Assembly: GCA_964627045.1 (NCBI GenBank)
Contig: CAZVIK010000055.1
Coordinates: 1-20,825, forward strand
DNA: 20,825 nucleotides
Origin: CAZVIK01 sp964627045
GTDB lineage: Bacteria; Acidobacteriota; Terriglobia; Bryobacterales; Bryobacteraceae
Reading direction: 5' to 3'
Part shown: one piece after another, positions 13,796 through 20,825 of the stretch
How positions within the stretch are numbered: position 1 is the first letter of the stretch
Layout: every line of letters starts with the position of its first letter
Translations under genes and position numbers: made by a program
The notes under the pieces: generated by a model
Told to the model about the DNA's origin: nothing
Seen by the model: the letters and a program-made list of their open reading frames with translations, nothing else
The model's database searches: none

Positions 13796-15655
13796 CTAAT
13801 TTTCGGTCGAATGGAGTCCGCCAGCGCCGGCGCGGAACTCGATGTTGGTCTTGCTGTTGTCGCCCGGCAACGTCATCGAACAGTTCCACTGGCAGGCGCC
13901 GCAATGCACGCACTTCTCGCGGTCGAATTGCGGCGCCCCGCCCGCGTCCGCCGTGATCGCCTCCCCGGAGCAGACCTCCACGCAAATCCTGGCTCCGCAC
14001 GCCTCACACAGGTTTGGGTAGAGAAAGACAACATGATCCGCGTACCCGGCCGGAGCCTGCACCTTGCCGCCCACCAGCAGCGCATCTTGATGGGAAACCA
14101 GCAGCTTTCCGTCGTATTCGATGGCCGGCCAACCGCACCGCCGCATGAGCGCCTCATGCACGGAACTCCCTTCGGCCAGGCACCTTCGGCGGATCTCTTC
14201 GATCTCCTGCGACGATATCTTACCGGAATAGTATGAGGCGAACGATGACGTGTTCTCCTGCGGCGAACGCGGTTCCCCAGGGAGGTTGAACGCTCCGCGC
14301 GTAAGGCCCGAGAGCGCCATTCCGGCCAAGCCCCGCATCCACCCTTGGTGGAAGCCGACCCGTGCACGCTCGGCCACCCGGCCCTCGGACTCCACCCACC
14401 CGGCCCGGCGGCGAGCCACGTAGGCGTTTTCGAGGTTCTCGCGTGAATAATTATTCGTTTTTTTGGATAATTCCAAAACCCCTTCGGCCAGGTGAACCCC
14501 GGTCATCCAGGCTTCATCGACCCCGGAGCCGGTGAGAACGTTGGTGCTTCCCGAGCCTTCCCCGATGCGCGCGCAGCCATCCAGCACCAGGTGGGGTTCC
14601 CCGAGTCGGCCCGATTCCTGGATCGTCTTGGCGCCCCAACTTCGAAGCGTGCTTCCCCGCAGGTGCCGCCAAATGTACGGATGTTTAATAAAATGTTGTA
14701 GATAAGTGTAAGACGTGCGAACGGGGCTGGCAAACCACGACGGCACAAAAATGCCAAACGAAGCCACCGAGCCGGGGTGCACGTACAGAAACCCGAAAAT
14801 CTCGGGCTCGGGATACCCAAAGGTGTGCCACACCGTTCCAGGCTTGAGATCGCAGCCTTCCGGAAGGTCCACCACCATCTTCGCGCCGACGGCCCAGTCA
14901 CGTTGATGATGTCCATCCGGCAAACCGAACTGTTCGTCGAGTTGACGTCCGACAGGACCAACCGGGCCGTCCCCGACAACCGTAAGAGATGCGCGGATAT
15001 CCATCCCCGGAAGGTAAGTCGCCTCCGGATTCCCATTCTGATCAACACCTTGGTCTACCAGGCGGACGCCGACCACCTTTCCGTCTTCGACCAGGGCCTT
15101 CTCGACGGGAGTGCCGGGCCACACCTGAACCGTTCCAGTGCTCATCACCTGACTGCCGGCCCATTGAAGGAACTGGCCGATGGAGAGGATCAGCCCGCCC
15201 TCCTTGTGGAGGAAATCCGGCGTGTAGGGAAGTTCCAACGCGTGGTCTTCCAGTGGCAGAACCCACCGGAACATCCGGAGCAAACGGTCCGCCAGGCGGA
15301 GGCCCGGCGAACGTCGGCTTGCCCCAATCGGATCAAGCAGATACAGGACCTTCTCGCGCTCGACCGGGGCGGCCATCGGGATCTCTCCCGGATTCAGCGC
15401 GGGGTAACTGGCGCGGATGGCGCGCGCTTTGGTGACCACCCCGGAAACGCCGAAGCCAATGTCGTCGGCGCGCTCGTAGCAGAGAACCTGCAACGGCAGG
15501 CCCGGCGCCACCTTGCTCTCGATGGCGGGTGTCCCGTCTTCGTTCACCAGGCCGCGCGATAGCGTCGTCAAGAACCCGGCCATGGCCGGGCCAAAGCCGA
15601 CGCAGACGACATCCACCTCCATCGTCTGCCGGTCCACGGGTGCTTCGGCGCTCAT
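13796..15655 (-). CDS. ETF:quinone oxidoreductase-like flavoprotein with ferredoxin tail (619 aa)
   Basis: A FAD protein resembling ETF-ubiquinone oxidoreductase (FixC/ETF-QO). The N-terminal dinucleotide fold reads VDVVCVGFGPAMAG (about 15-27). A GLAGMALSGLTRGAFNLPGE segment near 442-461 resembles the quinone/membrane-binding helix region of ETF-QO. The C-terminus carries eight cysteines: 550, 553, 558, 562 and 582, 585, 588, 592 (CEACGARICVEVC and CVHCGACQWNC), followed by a typical NIEFRAGAGGLH end. Human ETF-QO uses only one [4Fe-4S] cluster with four cysteines, so a second cluster is possible here. The ATG at 15655 overlaps the acyl-CoA dehydrogenase stop (ATGA); a longer upstream reading would run into that gene. 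Confidence 0.88.
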   Translation of the reverse strand: MSAEAPVDRQTMEVDVVCVGFGPAMAGFLTTLSRGLVNEDGTPAIESKVAPGLPLQVLCYERADDIGFGVSGVVTKARAIRASYPALNPGEIPMAAPVEREKVLYLLDPIGASRRSPGLRLADRLLRMFRWVLPLEDHALELPYTPDFLHKEGGLILSIGQFLQWAGSQVMSTGTVQVWPGTPVEKALVEDGKVVGVRLVDQGVDQNGNPEATYLPGMDIRASLTVVGDGPVGPVGRQLDEQFGLPDGHHQRDWAVGAKMVVDLPEGCDLKPGTVWHTFGYPEPEIFGFLYVHPGSVASFGIFVPSWFASPVRTSYTYLQHFIKHPYIWRHLRGSTLRSWGAKTIQESGRLGEPHLVLDGCARIGEGSGSTNVLTGSGVDEAWMTGVHLAEGVLELSKKTNNYSRENLENAYVARRRAGWVESEGRVAERARVGFHQGWMRGLAGMALSGLTRGAFNLPGEPRSPQENTSSFASYYSGKISSQEIEEIRRRCLAEGSSVHEALMRRCGWPAIEYDGKLLVSHQDALLVGGKVQAPAGYADHVVFLYPNLCEACGARICVEVCSGEAITADAGGAPQFDREKCVHCGACQWNCSMTLPGDNSKTNIEFRAGAGGLHSTEN

Positions 15656-17844
15656 GCCGGGTAGTCCAAAGCCTCTGGAATCATGATCTTGGTCAGTGCT
15701 TCGGCGGCGCGGTCCTTGGCCAGCCGGGCACCGGACAGGCAACCGTCGAGCTTGGCCCGGAGCCGTACGAACTGCTCGACGCCCTCAAACCGGCTGCAGG
15801 GACCCGCCTTTTCCGGGTGGCCGCCGTCGCGTTGAACTACGTCTGTGGCCGTAGAAGCCAGGCCGGGGATAATCCCTTCTAAAGCAACCAGATCCTCGGC
15901 ATGGTAGCAGGCCTCGGGATCGGTGGCCCAATCCAGGTGCGCCCGGTAGCCGAAGACGAGTTCGGCGGCGATGCGGCCTACCTCGCCGGCCGCGCGAGCG
16001 CACTGGACGTGGCAAAGATCGGTGTAGAAGGCCGAGAGCCCCGTCATCCCTTCGGCCAGAATCGGATTCGAGGGGCCTTTCTCTTCAAGCTCCAGGACAT
16101 CCAGCAGGAAGCTGCGGGCGGCCAGGAGCCAGCACAGAGCGTCGGCCATGGCGAAGGTGACCGCGTGGCGGGAACTGTGGTAGAGCTTGCCCCCCTCCGG
16201 GTCGGTGGTCTTCTGTAAGTGATTGAGAGTCCACAGCCACAGGCTCATTCCCGTGGCCAACGTGCAGGCGCCGGTGGCGGGCCGGGTGGAGGCGATCTTC
16301 CGGATTTCCGCGATCCAACGCTCGAACTGAGCCAGAAATACCTCGTTCACCATGGTGACGCTCAGTTGACGCCGTTGGACGGCTTCCGGCCCCTCGTAGG
16401 TGGCCTCCAGTTGCGCGTCCATCCATTTTTGGCCGAGGAATCCGGGGCAGTCTTCGGTGATCCCGTAGCCGCCCATCAGGCTGACGGCCTCGCGCATCAT
16501 CGTGGCGCCATAGCCGGTGTTCCAGAGCTTGCAGGCCGGGCAGAGGACGTTCGCCAAGCTGTCGAGAAGCAGGAAGCGGACAATCGGGTCGCCGCTCTGG
16601 CCGCCATGGGCAACGCACTCCAACGCGGCCTTCTGGCTCTTGCGCAGCGCCTTGAACGCGGCCGTGCCTTTGTTGGCCCCCTGCGCCGCGAGGATGGCGT
16701 CCTTCTGCTTTTCCAAGGGATCGAGTTCGTCGAACAGCCGGGCGGCTTCGAAACCGAGCGATGCGCCCGCCTCGCCGGCGGCCCACACATCGACGAGCCT
16801 TTGCGGGGTGTCCTGCTTCATCTGGAGCCCGAGGTCGTAGCGCGGCGTGCCGGGAGTGGCGCTGTCTCCGCCGCGGAAACGCTGGCGATGGTAGCGGATG
16901 ACGGGCTCGACCGCCGAGAGCAGCTTGGCCGAGGTCATCAGGGCCACCGTCACGCGGGTGCGCCGGAAGACGGCTTCGATAATCTCGCCGTGGCTGTAGT
17001 TGGGGACGATGACGCCGTCCTTGATGGTGTATCCGCCGATGATGCGGCTGGCCGGGACGCGCAGGCTGAAGGCCGGGTCGCGCGTCGAAGAAAGCTGGTG
17101 CACGAGCTTGCGCGCGGGCGTGCCGCGGTCGAAGGCGCCCGGGTCGGTCTTCTCCAGGATGACCATGCAACTGCCCTTGATCCGGGGGTCGGCCGATTCG
17201 ACGGCGGCCGTCACGAAGGAAGCGAAGGCCATGTTGGTGATGAAGCGGCCGCGCTTTTCGACCTGAAGAACCGGCTCTCCGCCCTCGTCCCATTCGGCAA
17301 CGGTCACCTTGCCGCCGAGCAGGCCGGTTTCGACGCCGACATAGGGGATCGGTTCGGTCAAAGCGAAAGCCCCGCGCCAGATCTCGCGGTCCTCTCCAGG
17401 AGCGGGCGGGGCGCAGCGGGAGAAGTAGCTGTGCTGCTGCTCCGGGGTGCCGCGCTCGTGGATGGGCGCCAGGGCCAGGCAATTGGCCAGGCTGCTGGTG
17501 GCGGCGCCGGCATCGACCCAGGCCAACTCGAAGGCCACCAGACCGAGGGCCAGGTTTTTGGGCCCTTCCAGGTAGCCGCCCTGCGCGGGATCGAGGAAGA
17601 CGGTGGTGATGCCGGCCTCATCGAAAGCCTTGAGAAGACTGGACTTGCTCTCGGTCCACTCGTGGCTGTTGCGCGCGCCCTCGGCGACCAATCTCGCCAC
17701 CGGTCCGCGCGCCACGCCACGGGCGGATTGCACCACCATTTGCAGGTCGTAGCGATCGGCGTAGCGCCACATGATCTGGCGTACGTCGTCTCCGGGCAGG
17801 GTTTTGATCGTCTCGTTTGGTTGGTGTTCCAGGCCTGATGGCAT
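15652..17844 (-). CDS. Large acyl-CoA dehydrogenase family protein (730 aa)
   Basis: A flavin-dependent acyl-CoA dehydrogenase, expected to form a 2,3-enoyl-CoA and hand electrons to ETF. The substrate part shows ALTEPIPYVG (about 161-170), the family's FAD/substrate loop. The C-terminal helical domain has LMGGYGITEDCPGFLGQKWMD and the catalytic-base region ATYEGPEAVQRR, with Glu484 at the position of the MCAD base. About 240 further residues follow, making it longer than usual (380-600) and comparable in size to two-domain members. Start at ATG 17844 has GAGG immediately ahead and GAGGAG further up. It is the first gene of the operon leading to the ETF:QO-like gene. Substrate is unknown. Confidence 0.9.
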   Translation of the reverse strand: MPSGLEHQPNETIKTLPGDDVRQIMWRYADRYDLQMVVQSARGVARGPVARLVAEGARNSHEWTESKSSLLKAFDEAGITTVFLDPAQGGYLEGPKNLALGLVAFELAWVDAGAATSSLANCLALAPIHERGTPEQQHSYFSRCAPPAPGEDREIWRGAFALTEPIPYVGVETGLLGGKVTVAEWDEGGEPVLQVEKRGRFITNMAFASFVTAAVESADPRIKGSCMVILEKTDPGAFDRGTPARKLVHQLSSTRDPAFSLRVPASRIIGGYTIKDGVIVPNYSHGEIIEAVFRRTRVTVALMTSAKLLSAVEPVIRYHRQRFRGGDSATPGTPRYDLGLQMKQDTPQRLVDVWAAGEAGASLGFEAARLFDELDPLEKQKDAILAAQGANKGTAAFKALRKSQKAALECVAHGGQSGDPIVRFLLLDSLANVLCPACKLWNTGYGATMMREAVSLMGGYGITEDCPGFLGQKWMDAQLEATYEGPEAVQRRQLSVTMVNEVFLAQFERWIAEIRKIASTRPATGACTLATGMSLWLWTLNHLQKTTDPEGGKLYHSSRHAVTFAMADALCWLLAARSFLLDVLELEEKGPSNPILAEGMTGLSAFYTDLCHVQCARAAGEVGRIAAELVFGYRAHLDWATDPEACYHAEDLVALEGIIPGLASTATDVVQRDGGHPEKAGPCSRFEGVEQFVRLRAKLDGCLSGARLAKDRAAEALTKIMIPEALDYPA

Positions 17845-17862
17845 CCTCGGACAACTCCTCGA

Positions 17863-17870
17863 ACTATAGT
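17863..17870. promoter_or_regulatory. Palindromic ACTATAGT, possible shared -10 of divergent promoters
   Basis: ACTATAGT reads TATAGT on both strands (17865-17870 plus, 17868-17863 minus), giving five of six matches to a -10 in each direction. It sits 19 bases from the acyl-CoA dehydrogenase ATG and about 70 bases from the epimerase-like TTG start. No good -35 is seen for either direction, so this is weak. Confidence 0.3.
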
Positions 17871-17938
17871 AACTTAGGCGCTGCCGGATCTGTTGGACGG
17901 ACGCACCGCCGCCGATGGACGCGTTTGGAGGCGGAATC

Positions 17939-18973
17939 TTGAGTCACGCGTTGGTCTCGGGCGGCGCCGGGTTCATCGGAAGCCACCTCGTGGACCGCCT
18001 CCTGGAGGAAGGTTGGCGGGTCACGGTGCTGGACGCCTTCGACCCGCCGGAGACGCGGGCGGAAAAGAAAGCCAACCTGGCGGGGTGCGGGGCCAAAGGC
18101 TGGTGCCGGATCGTCGAAGCCGACCTCAGAGACCTGCCATCCCTGGCGTCGCAATTGGAGGGCGGCTATGATGTGGTCGTTCACCTGGCGGCGCGGGCGG
18201 GTTCACCGCACCCGGCTGGCGAACCGGGCGATGTCCAGGAGGTGAACGTCTGCGGAACCCAGAATCTCCTGGAATGCGCCAGGCGGTGGGGCACCGGCCA
18301 GTTTGTGTTCGCCTCCAGCGGCGATGTGTACGGGGCGAATCCGCGGACGCCGTGGCGGGAGGACGACACCGAACTGCTGCCGGTCAGCCCGTTGGCCGCC
18401 AGCAAGGCCGCCGGCGAGAGCCTCGGCCACGTGTACAGCCACCTGTACGGGATCCGCTTTGTAGCGCTGCGTCTGTTCGACGTGTACGGGCCCCGGCAAC
18501 GTCCGGACCAGTGCATTCGCGCGATGGCCGCCGCCATGCTGGCGGGCCGCCCGGTGGAGTTGCCCGGCGATGGGTCGTCGGCGTGCGACTACACTTACGC
18601 CGGGGACGTTGTCGACGGGGTTCGCGCCGCCATGGACTACAGGGACCTCGGCTACGAGGTGATCAATCTCGGCTCGGGCCAAACCCACACTTTGTGCGAG
18701 ACGGAGCGGGCGCTGGAGCGGGCGCTCGGGGCCACGGCGCGCTTGGAGCCGAAGTCCCTCCGGCCCGGAGAGCCGCCGCAAAGGCTCGCATGCATTGGCA
18801 AGGCCCAGCGGCTGTTGGGATATCACCCGCGCGTGGAGTTCGACGAGGGGCTGCGCCGCTTTGCAGCATGGCTGGAGGGGACCTCGACCCAAAGCCTTCT
18901 CGCATTGCACGAGGCGGTCCAGAGAGAGGCGGGCATCGTGCCAATTGCGAGCCGACCGGTTTCCGCCACGTAG
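17939..18973 (+). CDS. NAD-dependent epimerase/dehydratase-like SDR lacking catalytic Tyr (344 aa)
   Basis: An extended short-chain dehydrogenase of the sugar-nucleotide epimerase/dehydratase type. GGAGFIGSHL at residues 8-17 binds NAD; the FVFASSGDVYG strand supplies the conserved Ser. Arg/Asp motifs LRLFDVYGPRQRPD and the FD-like DYTYAGDVVDG follow, as in UDP-sugar epimerases. The YxxxK motif is changed: the segment reads SPLAASKAAGE, with Leu152 (TTG codon) where the catalytic Tyr should be; Lys156 is kept. TTG at 17939 is the likely start, with GGAGG seven bases ahead and the NAD motif right after; an ATG at 17915 has no ribosome site. The substrate and activity are uncertain. Confidence 0.85.
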   Translation: MSHALVSGGAGFIGSHLVDRLLEEGWRVTVLDAFDPPETRAEKKANLAGCGAKGWCRIVEADLRDLPSLASQLEGGYDVVVHLAARAGSPHPAGEPGDVQEVNVCGTQNLLECARRWGTGQFVFASSGDVYGANPRTPWREDDTELLPVSPLAASKAAGESLGHVYSHLYGIRFVALRLFDVYGPRQRPDQCIRAMAAAMLAGRPVELPGDGSSACDYTYAGDVVDGVRAAMDYRDLGYEVINLGSGQTHTLCETERALERALGATARLEPKSLRPGEPPQRLACIGKAQRLLGYHPRVEFDEGLRRFAAWLEGTSTQSLLALHEAVQREAGIVPIASRPVSAT

Positions 18974-19018
18974 GTTCTCGGGCGCGCATCTCGCGGGACT
19001 ATGACATAATCCGACGAG

Positions 19019-20266
19019 ATGAAAACTCGTTATAAGGTTCTTGGCCTCGTATTCCTCATATCCGCCATAAGCTATTTGGACCGCGTGTGCATTTCCGTCG
19101 CCGGTCCGCGCATGCAGGCCGACCTGGGCCTCTCCCCCGATCAGTGGGGATGGGTGGTCGGGGCGTTCGTCCTGACGTATTCGCTTCTGGCCGTGCCATC
19201 GGCGCGGCTGGGCGAGCGTTTCGGCGCGCGCAAGGTGCTGACCGGGATTGTGCTCTGGTGGAGTGCGTTCACCTCGCTGACGGCGGCGGCGGTGAACTAC
19301 CCGATGCTGCTCATCACCCGGCTGCTGTTCGGGGCCGGAGAGTCCGGGGCGTACCCCATCGGCAATGCGGCGCTGTACACCTGGTTTCCCAAGGTGGAGC
19401 GGGCACGCGCGGTGGGCATCATGTGGATGGCGGCACGGGTGGGCGGCGCGCTGACGCCCGTGCTGGTGGTGCCGATCCAGCAGGCCCACGGATGGCGCAC
19501 GCCGTTCTACGTGTTCGCAGTGGCGGGCGTGGTGTGGGCGGCGGTCTGGTATGGGTGGTATCGGGACCGGCCGGCCGAGAAGAAGGGGGTCGCGGCGGCG
19601 GAGTTGAAAGAGATCGAGAGCGAAGCGCCGCCGTCCAAGAGTCCGGCGCTGCCCTGGACGCGCATTCTGGGAGATCGCAATGTGATCTACCTGATGCTGA
19701 TGTACGGGACGTATTGCTTCGGCGGGTACTTCTATCAATCGTGGCTGCACACCTACCTGGTGAAGGGCCGGGGGTTCAGCGAGAACCAGATGGCGGTGTG
19801 GTCCACGCTGCCGTTTGTGCTGGGTGCGGCGGGTTGCATTTTGGGCGGGACCATCAGCGACAACCTGGTGAAACGCTACGGGCTGAAGGTCGGCAGGCGC
19901 AGCGTGGCCGCGGCGGGGCTGGGGCTGGCCGGCGCGCTGGAACTGGCCACCGCGCTGACGGCGAACAACACTTTGGCGGCGCTGTTCCTGGGCCTCGGCT
20001 TCGGCTTCATGGACTGCATGATGCCGGCCAGTTGGGCGGCTTGCCTCGACATCGGCGGCCGGTACGCGGGCAGCGTCAGCGGCGCCATGAACATGGCGGG
20101 ACAGGCGGGGTCGTTCCTGTCTTCCATCGTATTCGGCTACATGGTGGTCTATTTCAAGAGCTACGACCTGCCGCTGATCCCGATGGCGATCGCGCTGTTC
20201 GTCTCGTCGGCGCTGTGGCTGAAGATCGACCCGACCCGATCGCTGGAGCCCAGCCCGCCGCGGTAA
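19019..20266 (+). CDS. MFS transporter, anion:cation symporter-like (415 aa)
   Basis: A 12-segment inner-membrane transporter of the major facilitator superfamily. The N-terminus has SAISYLDRVCISVAGPRMQ and QWGWVVGAFVLTYSL, which are typical of the ACS family (hexuronate, glucarate, galactonate and related organic anion carriers). The loop 2-3 motif appears as ARLGERFGARK, and the RLLFGAGESGAYP segment in helix 4 is also ACS-like. A charged central loop lies at about residues 190-220. Substrate cannot be assigned; organic anions such as sugar acids are likely. The ATG at 19019 is 45 bases after the epimerase stop; CATAAT with a TGA extension at 19005-19010 may be a separate promoter, leaving almost no leader. 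Confidence 0.92.
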   Translation: MKTRYKVLGLVFLISAISYLDRVCISVAGPRMQADLGLSPDQWGWVVGAFVLTYSLLAVPSARLGERFGARKVLTGIVLWWSAFTSLTAAAVNYPMLLITRLLFGAGESGAYPIGNAALYTWFPKVERARAVGIMWMAARVGGALTPVLVVPIQQAHGWRTPFYVFAVAGVVWAAVWYGWYRDRPAEKKGVAAAELKEIESEAPPSKSPALPWTRILGDRNVIYLMLMYGTYCFGGYFYQSWLHTYLVKGRGFSENQMAVWSTLPFVLGAAGCILGGTISDNLVKRYGLKVGRRSVAAAGLGLAGALELATALTANNTLAALFLGLGFGFMDCMMPASWAACLDIGGRYAGSVSGAMNMAGQAGSFLSSIVFGYMVVYFKSYDLPLIPMAIALFVSSALWLKIDPTRSLEPSPPR

Positions 20267-20298
20267 TGGCCGCCGGCCGGGGAGGCAAGAATAGAAAG

Positions 20299-20331
20299 GG
20301 CCCGGGTGCTGTCCGAGCAGCCTCCCGGGCC
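20299..20331. terminator. Strong hairpin between convergent genes
   Basis: GGCCCGGG (20299-20306) pairs perfectly with CCCGGGCC (20324-20331), with an inner GCTG/CAGC stem and a six-base loop. On the minus strand it is followed by TTTCTATTCTT, a T-rich tract, so it most likely terminates the E1 beta-type gene ending at 20385. It may also stop transcription from the MFS gene, though no T-run follows on the plus strand. Confidence 0.65.
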
Positions 20332-20384
20332 GGGGTTGGCCGGATCCGCGAGCGGACCCGGGCCAGGTTGACTCCCAAGCGAGA

Positions 20385-20825
20385 CTACGTGCCCGCCCGC
20401 GAACGGCGGACCAATTCCCCCAGAGTCTGATTGGTGGACGGAGTGTGCCCGGCGAGCGGAATGATGCGCTCGTGGATTGTGTCGAGGATCCACTCCACCT
20501 GCGGGAAGAACATGGCTTCCAGTTCGGCGGCCGGCGTGATCCAGTTGCGGGAGCCGACGATGGCCGGCGGAGCGTCCAGGTAGTCGAAGGCCAACTGTGA
20601 CAGGTTCGCCGCGACCGTCTGGATGACCGAGCCGCGCTCGACGGCGTCGCAGACCAGCACCACCTTGCCGGTCTTCTTGATCGAGTTCACCAGCGGCTCG
20701 TAGTTGAGCGGATTGGCGGCGCGAAGGTCGATAAGCTCCGCCGAAAGGCCGTAATCGGCCTCCAACTTCTTGGCCGCGTCCAGAGCCGTATAGAGCGCCG
20801 GGCCCAGGGTGATGATGGTCAAGTC
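20385..20825 (-). CDS. Transketolase-type E1 beta subunit, C-terminal fragment (146 aa visible)
   Basis: The C-terminal half-domain of a 2-oxoacid dehydrogenase E1 beta chain (pyruvate or branched-chain 2-oxoacid type); the gene continues past the right edge. Visible features are DLTIITLGPALYTALDAAKK, the ELIDLRAANPLN segment (usual form EVIDLRTLxPLD), KTGKVVLVCDAVERGS (usual VVVxExxxxG), and the C-terminal PAAELEAMFFPQVEWILD. In place of the usual EE/EA of the latter strand there is CDAVERG. The reading frame is uninterrupted to position 20825. E1 beta pairs with E1 alpha and feeds acyl-CoA to the cell; which substrate is served cannot be seen. A hairpin terminator lies just downstream. Confidence 0.85.
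   Translation of the reverse strand, partial: DLTIITLGPALYTALDAAKKLEADYGLSAELIDLRAANPLNYEPLVNSIKKTGKVVLVCDAVERGSVIQTVAANLSQLAFDYLDAPPAIVGSRNWITPAAELEAMFFPQVEWILDTIHERIIPLAGHTPSTNQTLGELVRRSRAGT

Noticed and set aside
16219..17838. Plus-strand frame of 539 codons opposite the acyl-CoA dehydrogenase
   Set aside because: Antisense shadow produced by high GC; the minus strand carries the acyl-CoA dehydrogenase with its catalytic Glu region.
18203..19750. Minus-strand frame of 515 codons opposite the epimerase and transporter
   Set aside because: It crosses two real plus-strand genes with strong motifs and has a shadow-like His/Arg/Pro-rich composition.
1..20825. CRISPR arrays, tRNAs, transposases, integrases and attachment sites
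   Set aside because: No regularly spaced repeats, no tRNA cloverleaf with the conserved T-loop sequence, and no transposase or recombinase motif were found by reading both strands.

Overview
The window is a high-GC bacterial chromosome segment, densely packed, with many 4-bp ATGA overlaps between adjacent genes. Gene content suggests Acidobacteriota, possibly the Bryobacterales/Solibacter side: secreted amidohydrolase-like proteins in tandem, a small protein with a KRRWAEYRK-type tail, and divergent ETF genes. This placement is inference from gene style only; there is no rRNA gene or other marker to confirm it. I found no tRNA, rRNA, CRISPR array, insertion sequence or prophage.

Left part (1-2700, minus strand) is the classical rpmH-rnpA-yidD-yidC-jag cluster, read leftward from a near-consensus promoter at 2667-2696. 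It makes ribosomal protein L34, the RNase P protein, the membrane insertase YidC with its helper YidD, and the start of Jag/KhpB. Divergent from it (2808-3946, plus strand) is greA, translationally coupled to a CDP-alcohol phosphatidyltransferase. A 447-bp gene-free stretch (3947-4393) follows; it has lower GC in the middle and several predicted hairpins. Next on the minus strand come a small basic protein and D-aminoacyl-tRNA deacylase (dtd).

Middle part (5280-9180, minus strand) is a three-gene operon of secreted amidohydrolase-fold proteins. Only the central one keeps the metal-binding residues. Divergent from it, with a 29-bp gap, is purM-purN (plus strand), two steps of purine synthesis.

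The most distinctive region is the minus-strand operon at 10841-17844. In transcription order it holds a large acyl-CoA dehydrogenase, an ETF:quinone-oxidoreductase-like flavoprotein with an eight-cysteine ferredoxin-like tail, a radical SAM protein with an extra cysteine set, and divergent ETF beta and alpha subunits. Together they look like a complete electron path from an acyl-CoA (or related) substrate through a specialised ETF to a membrane quinone, with a radical SAM enzyme of unknown job built into it. This is the best candidate for an undescribed system.

The right end (17939-20825) holds a plus-strand sugar-nucleotide epimerase-like SDR that lacks the catalytic tyrosine, an MFS transporter of the anion:cation symporter type, a strong hairpin between convergent genes, and the C-terminal part of a transketolase-type E1 beta subunit that runs off the window.
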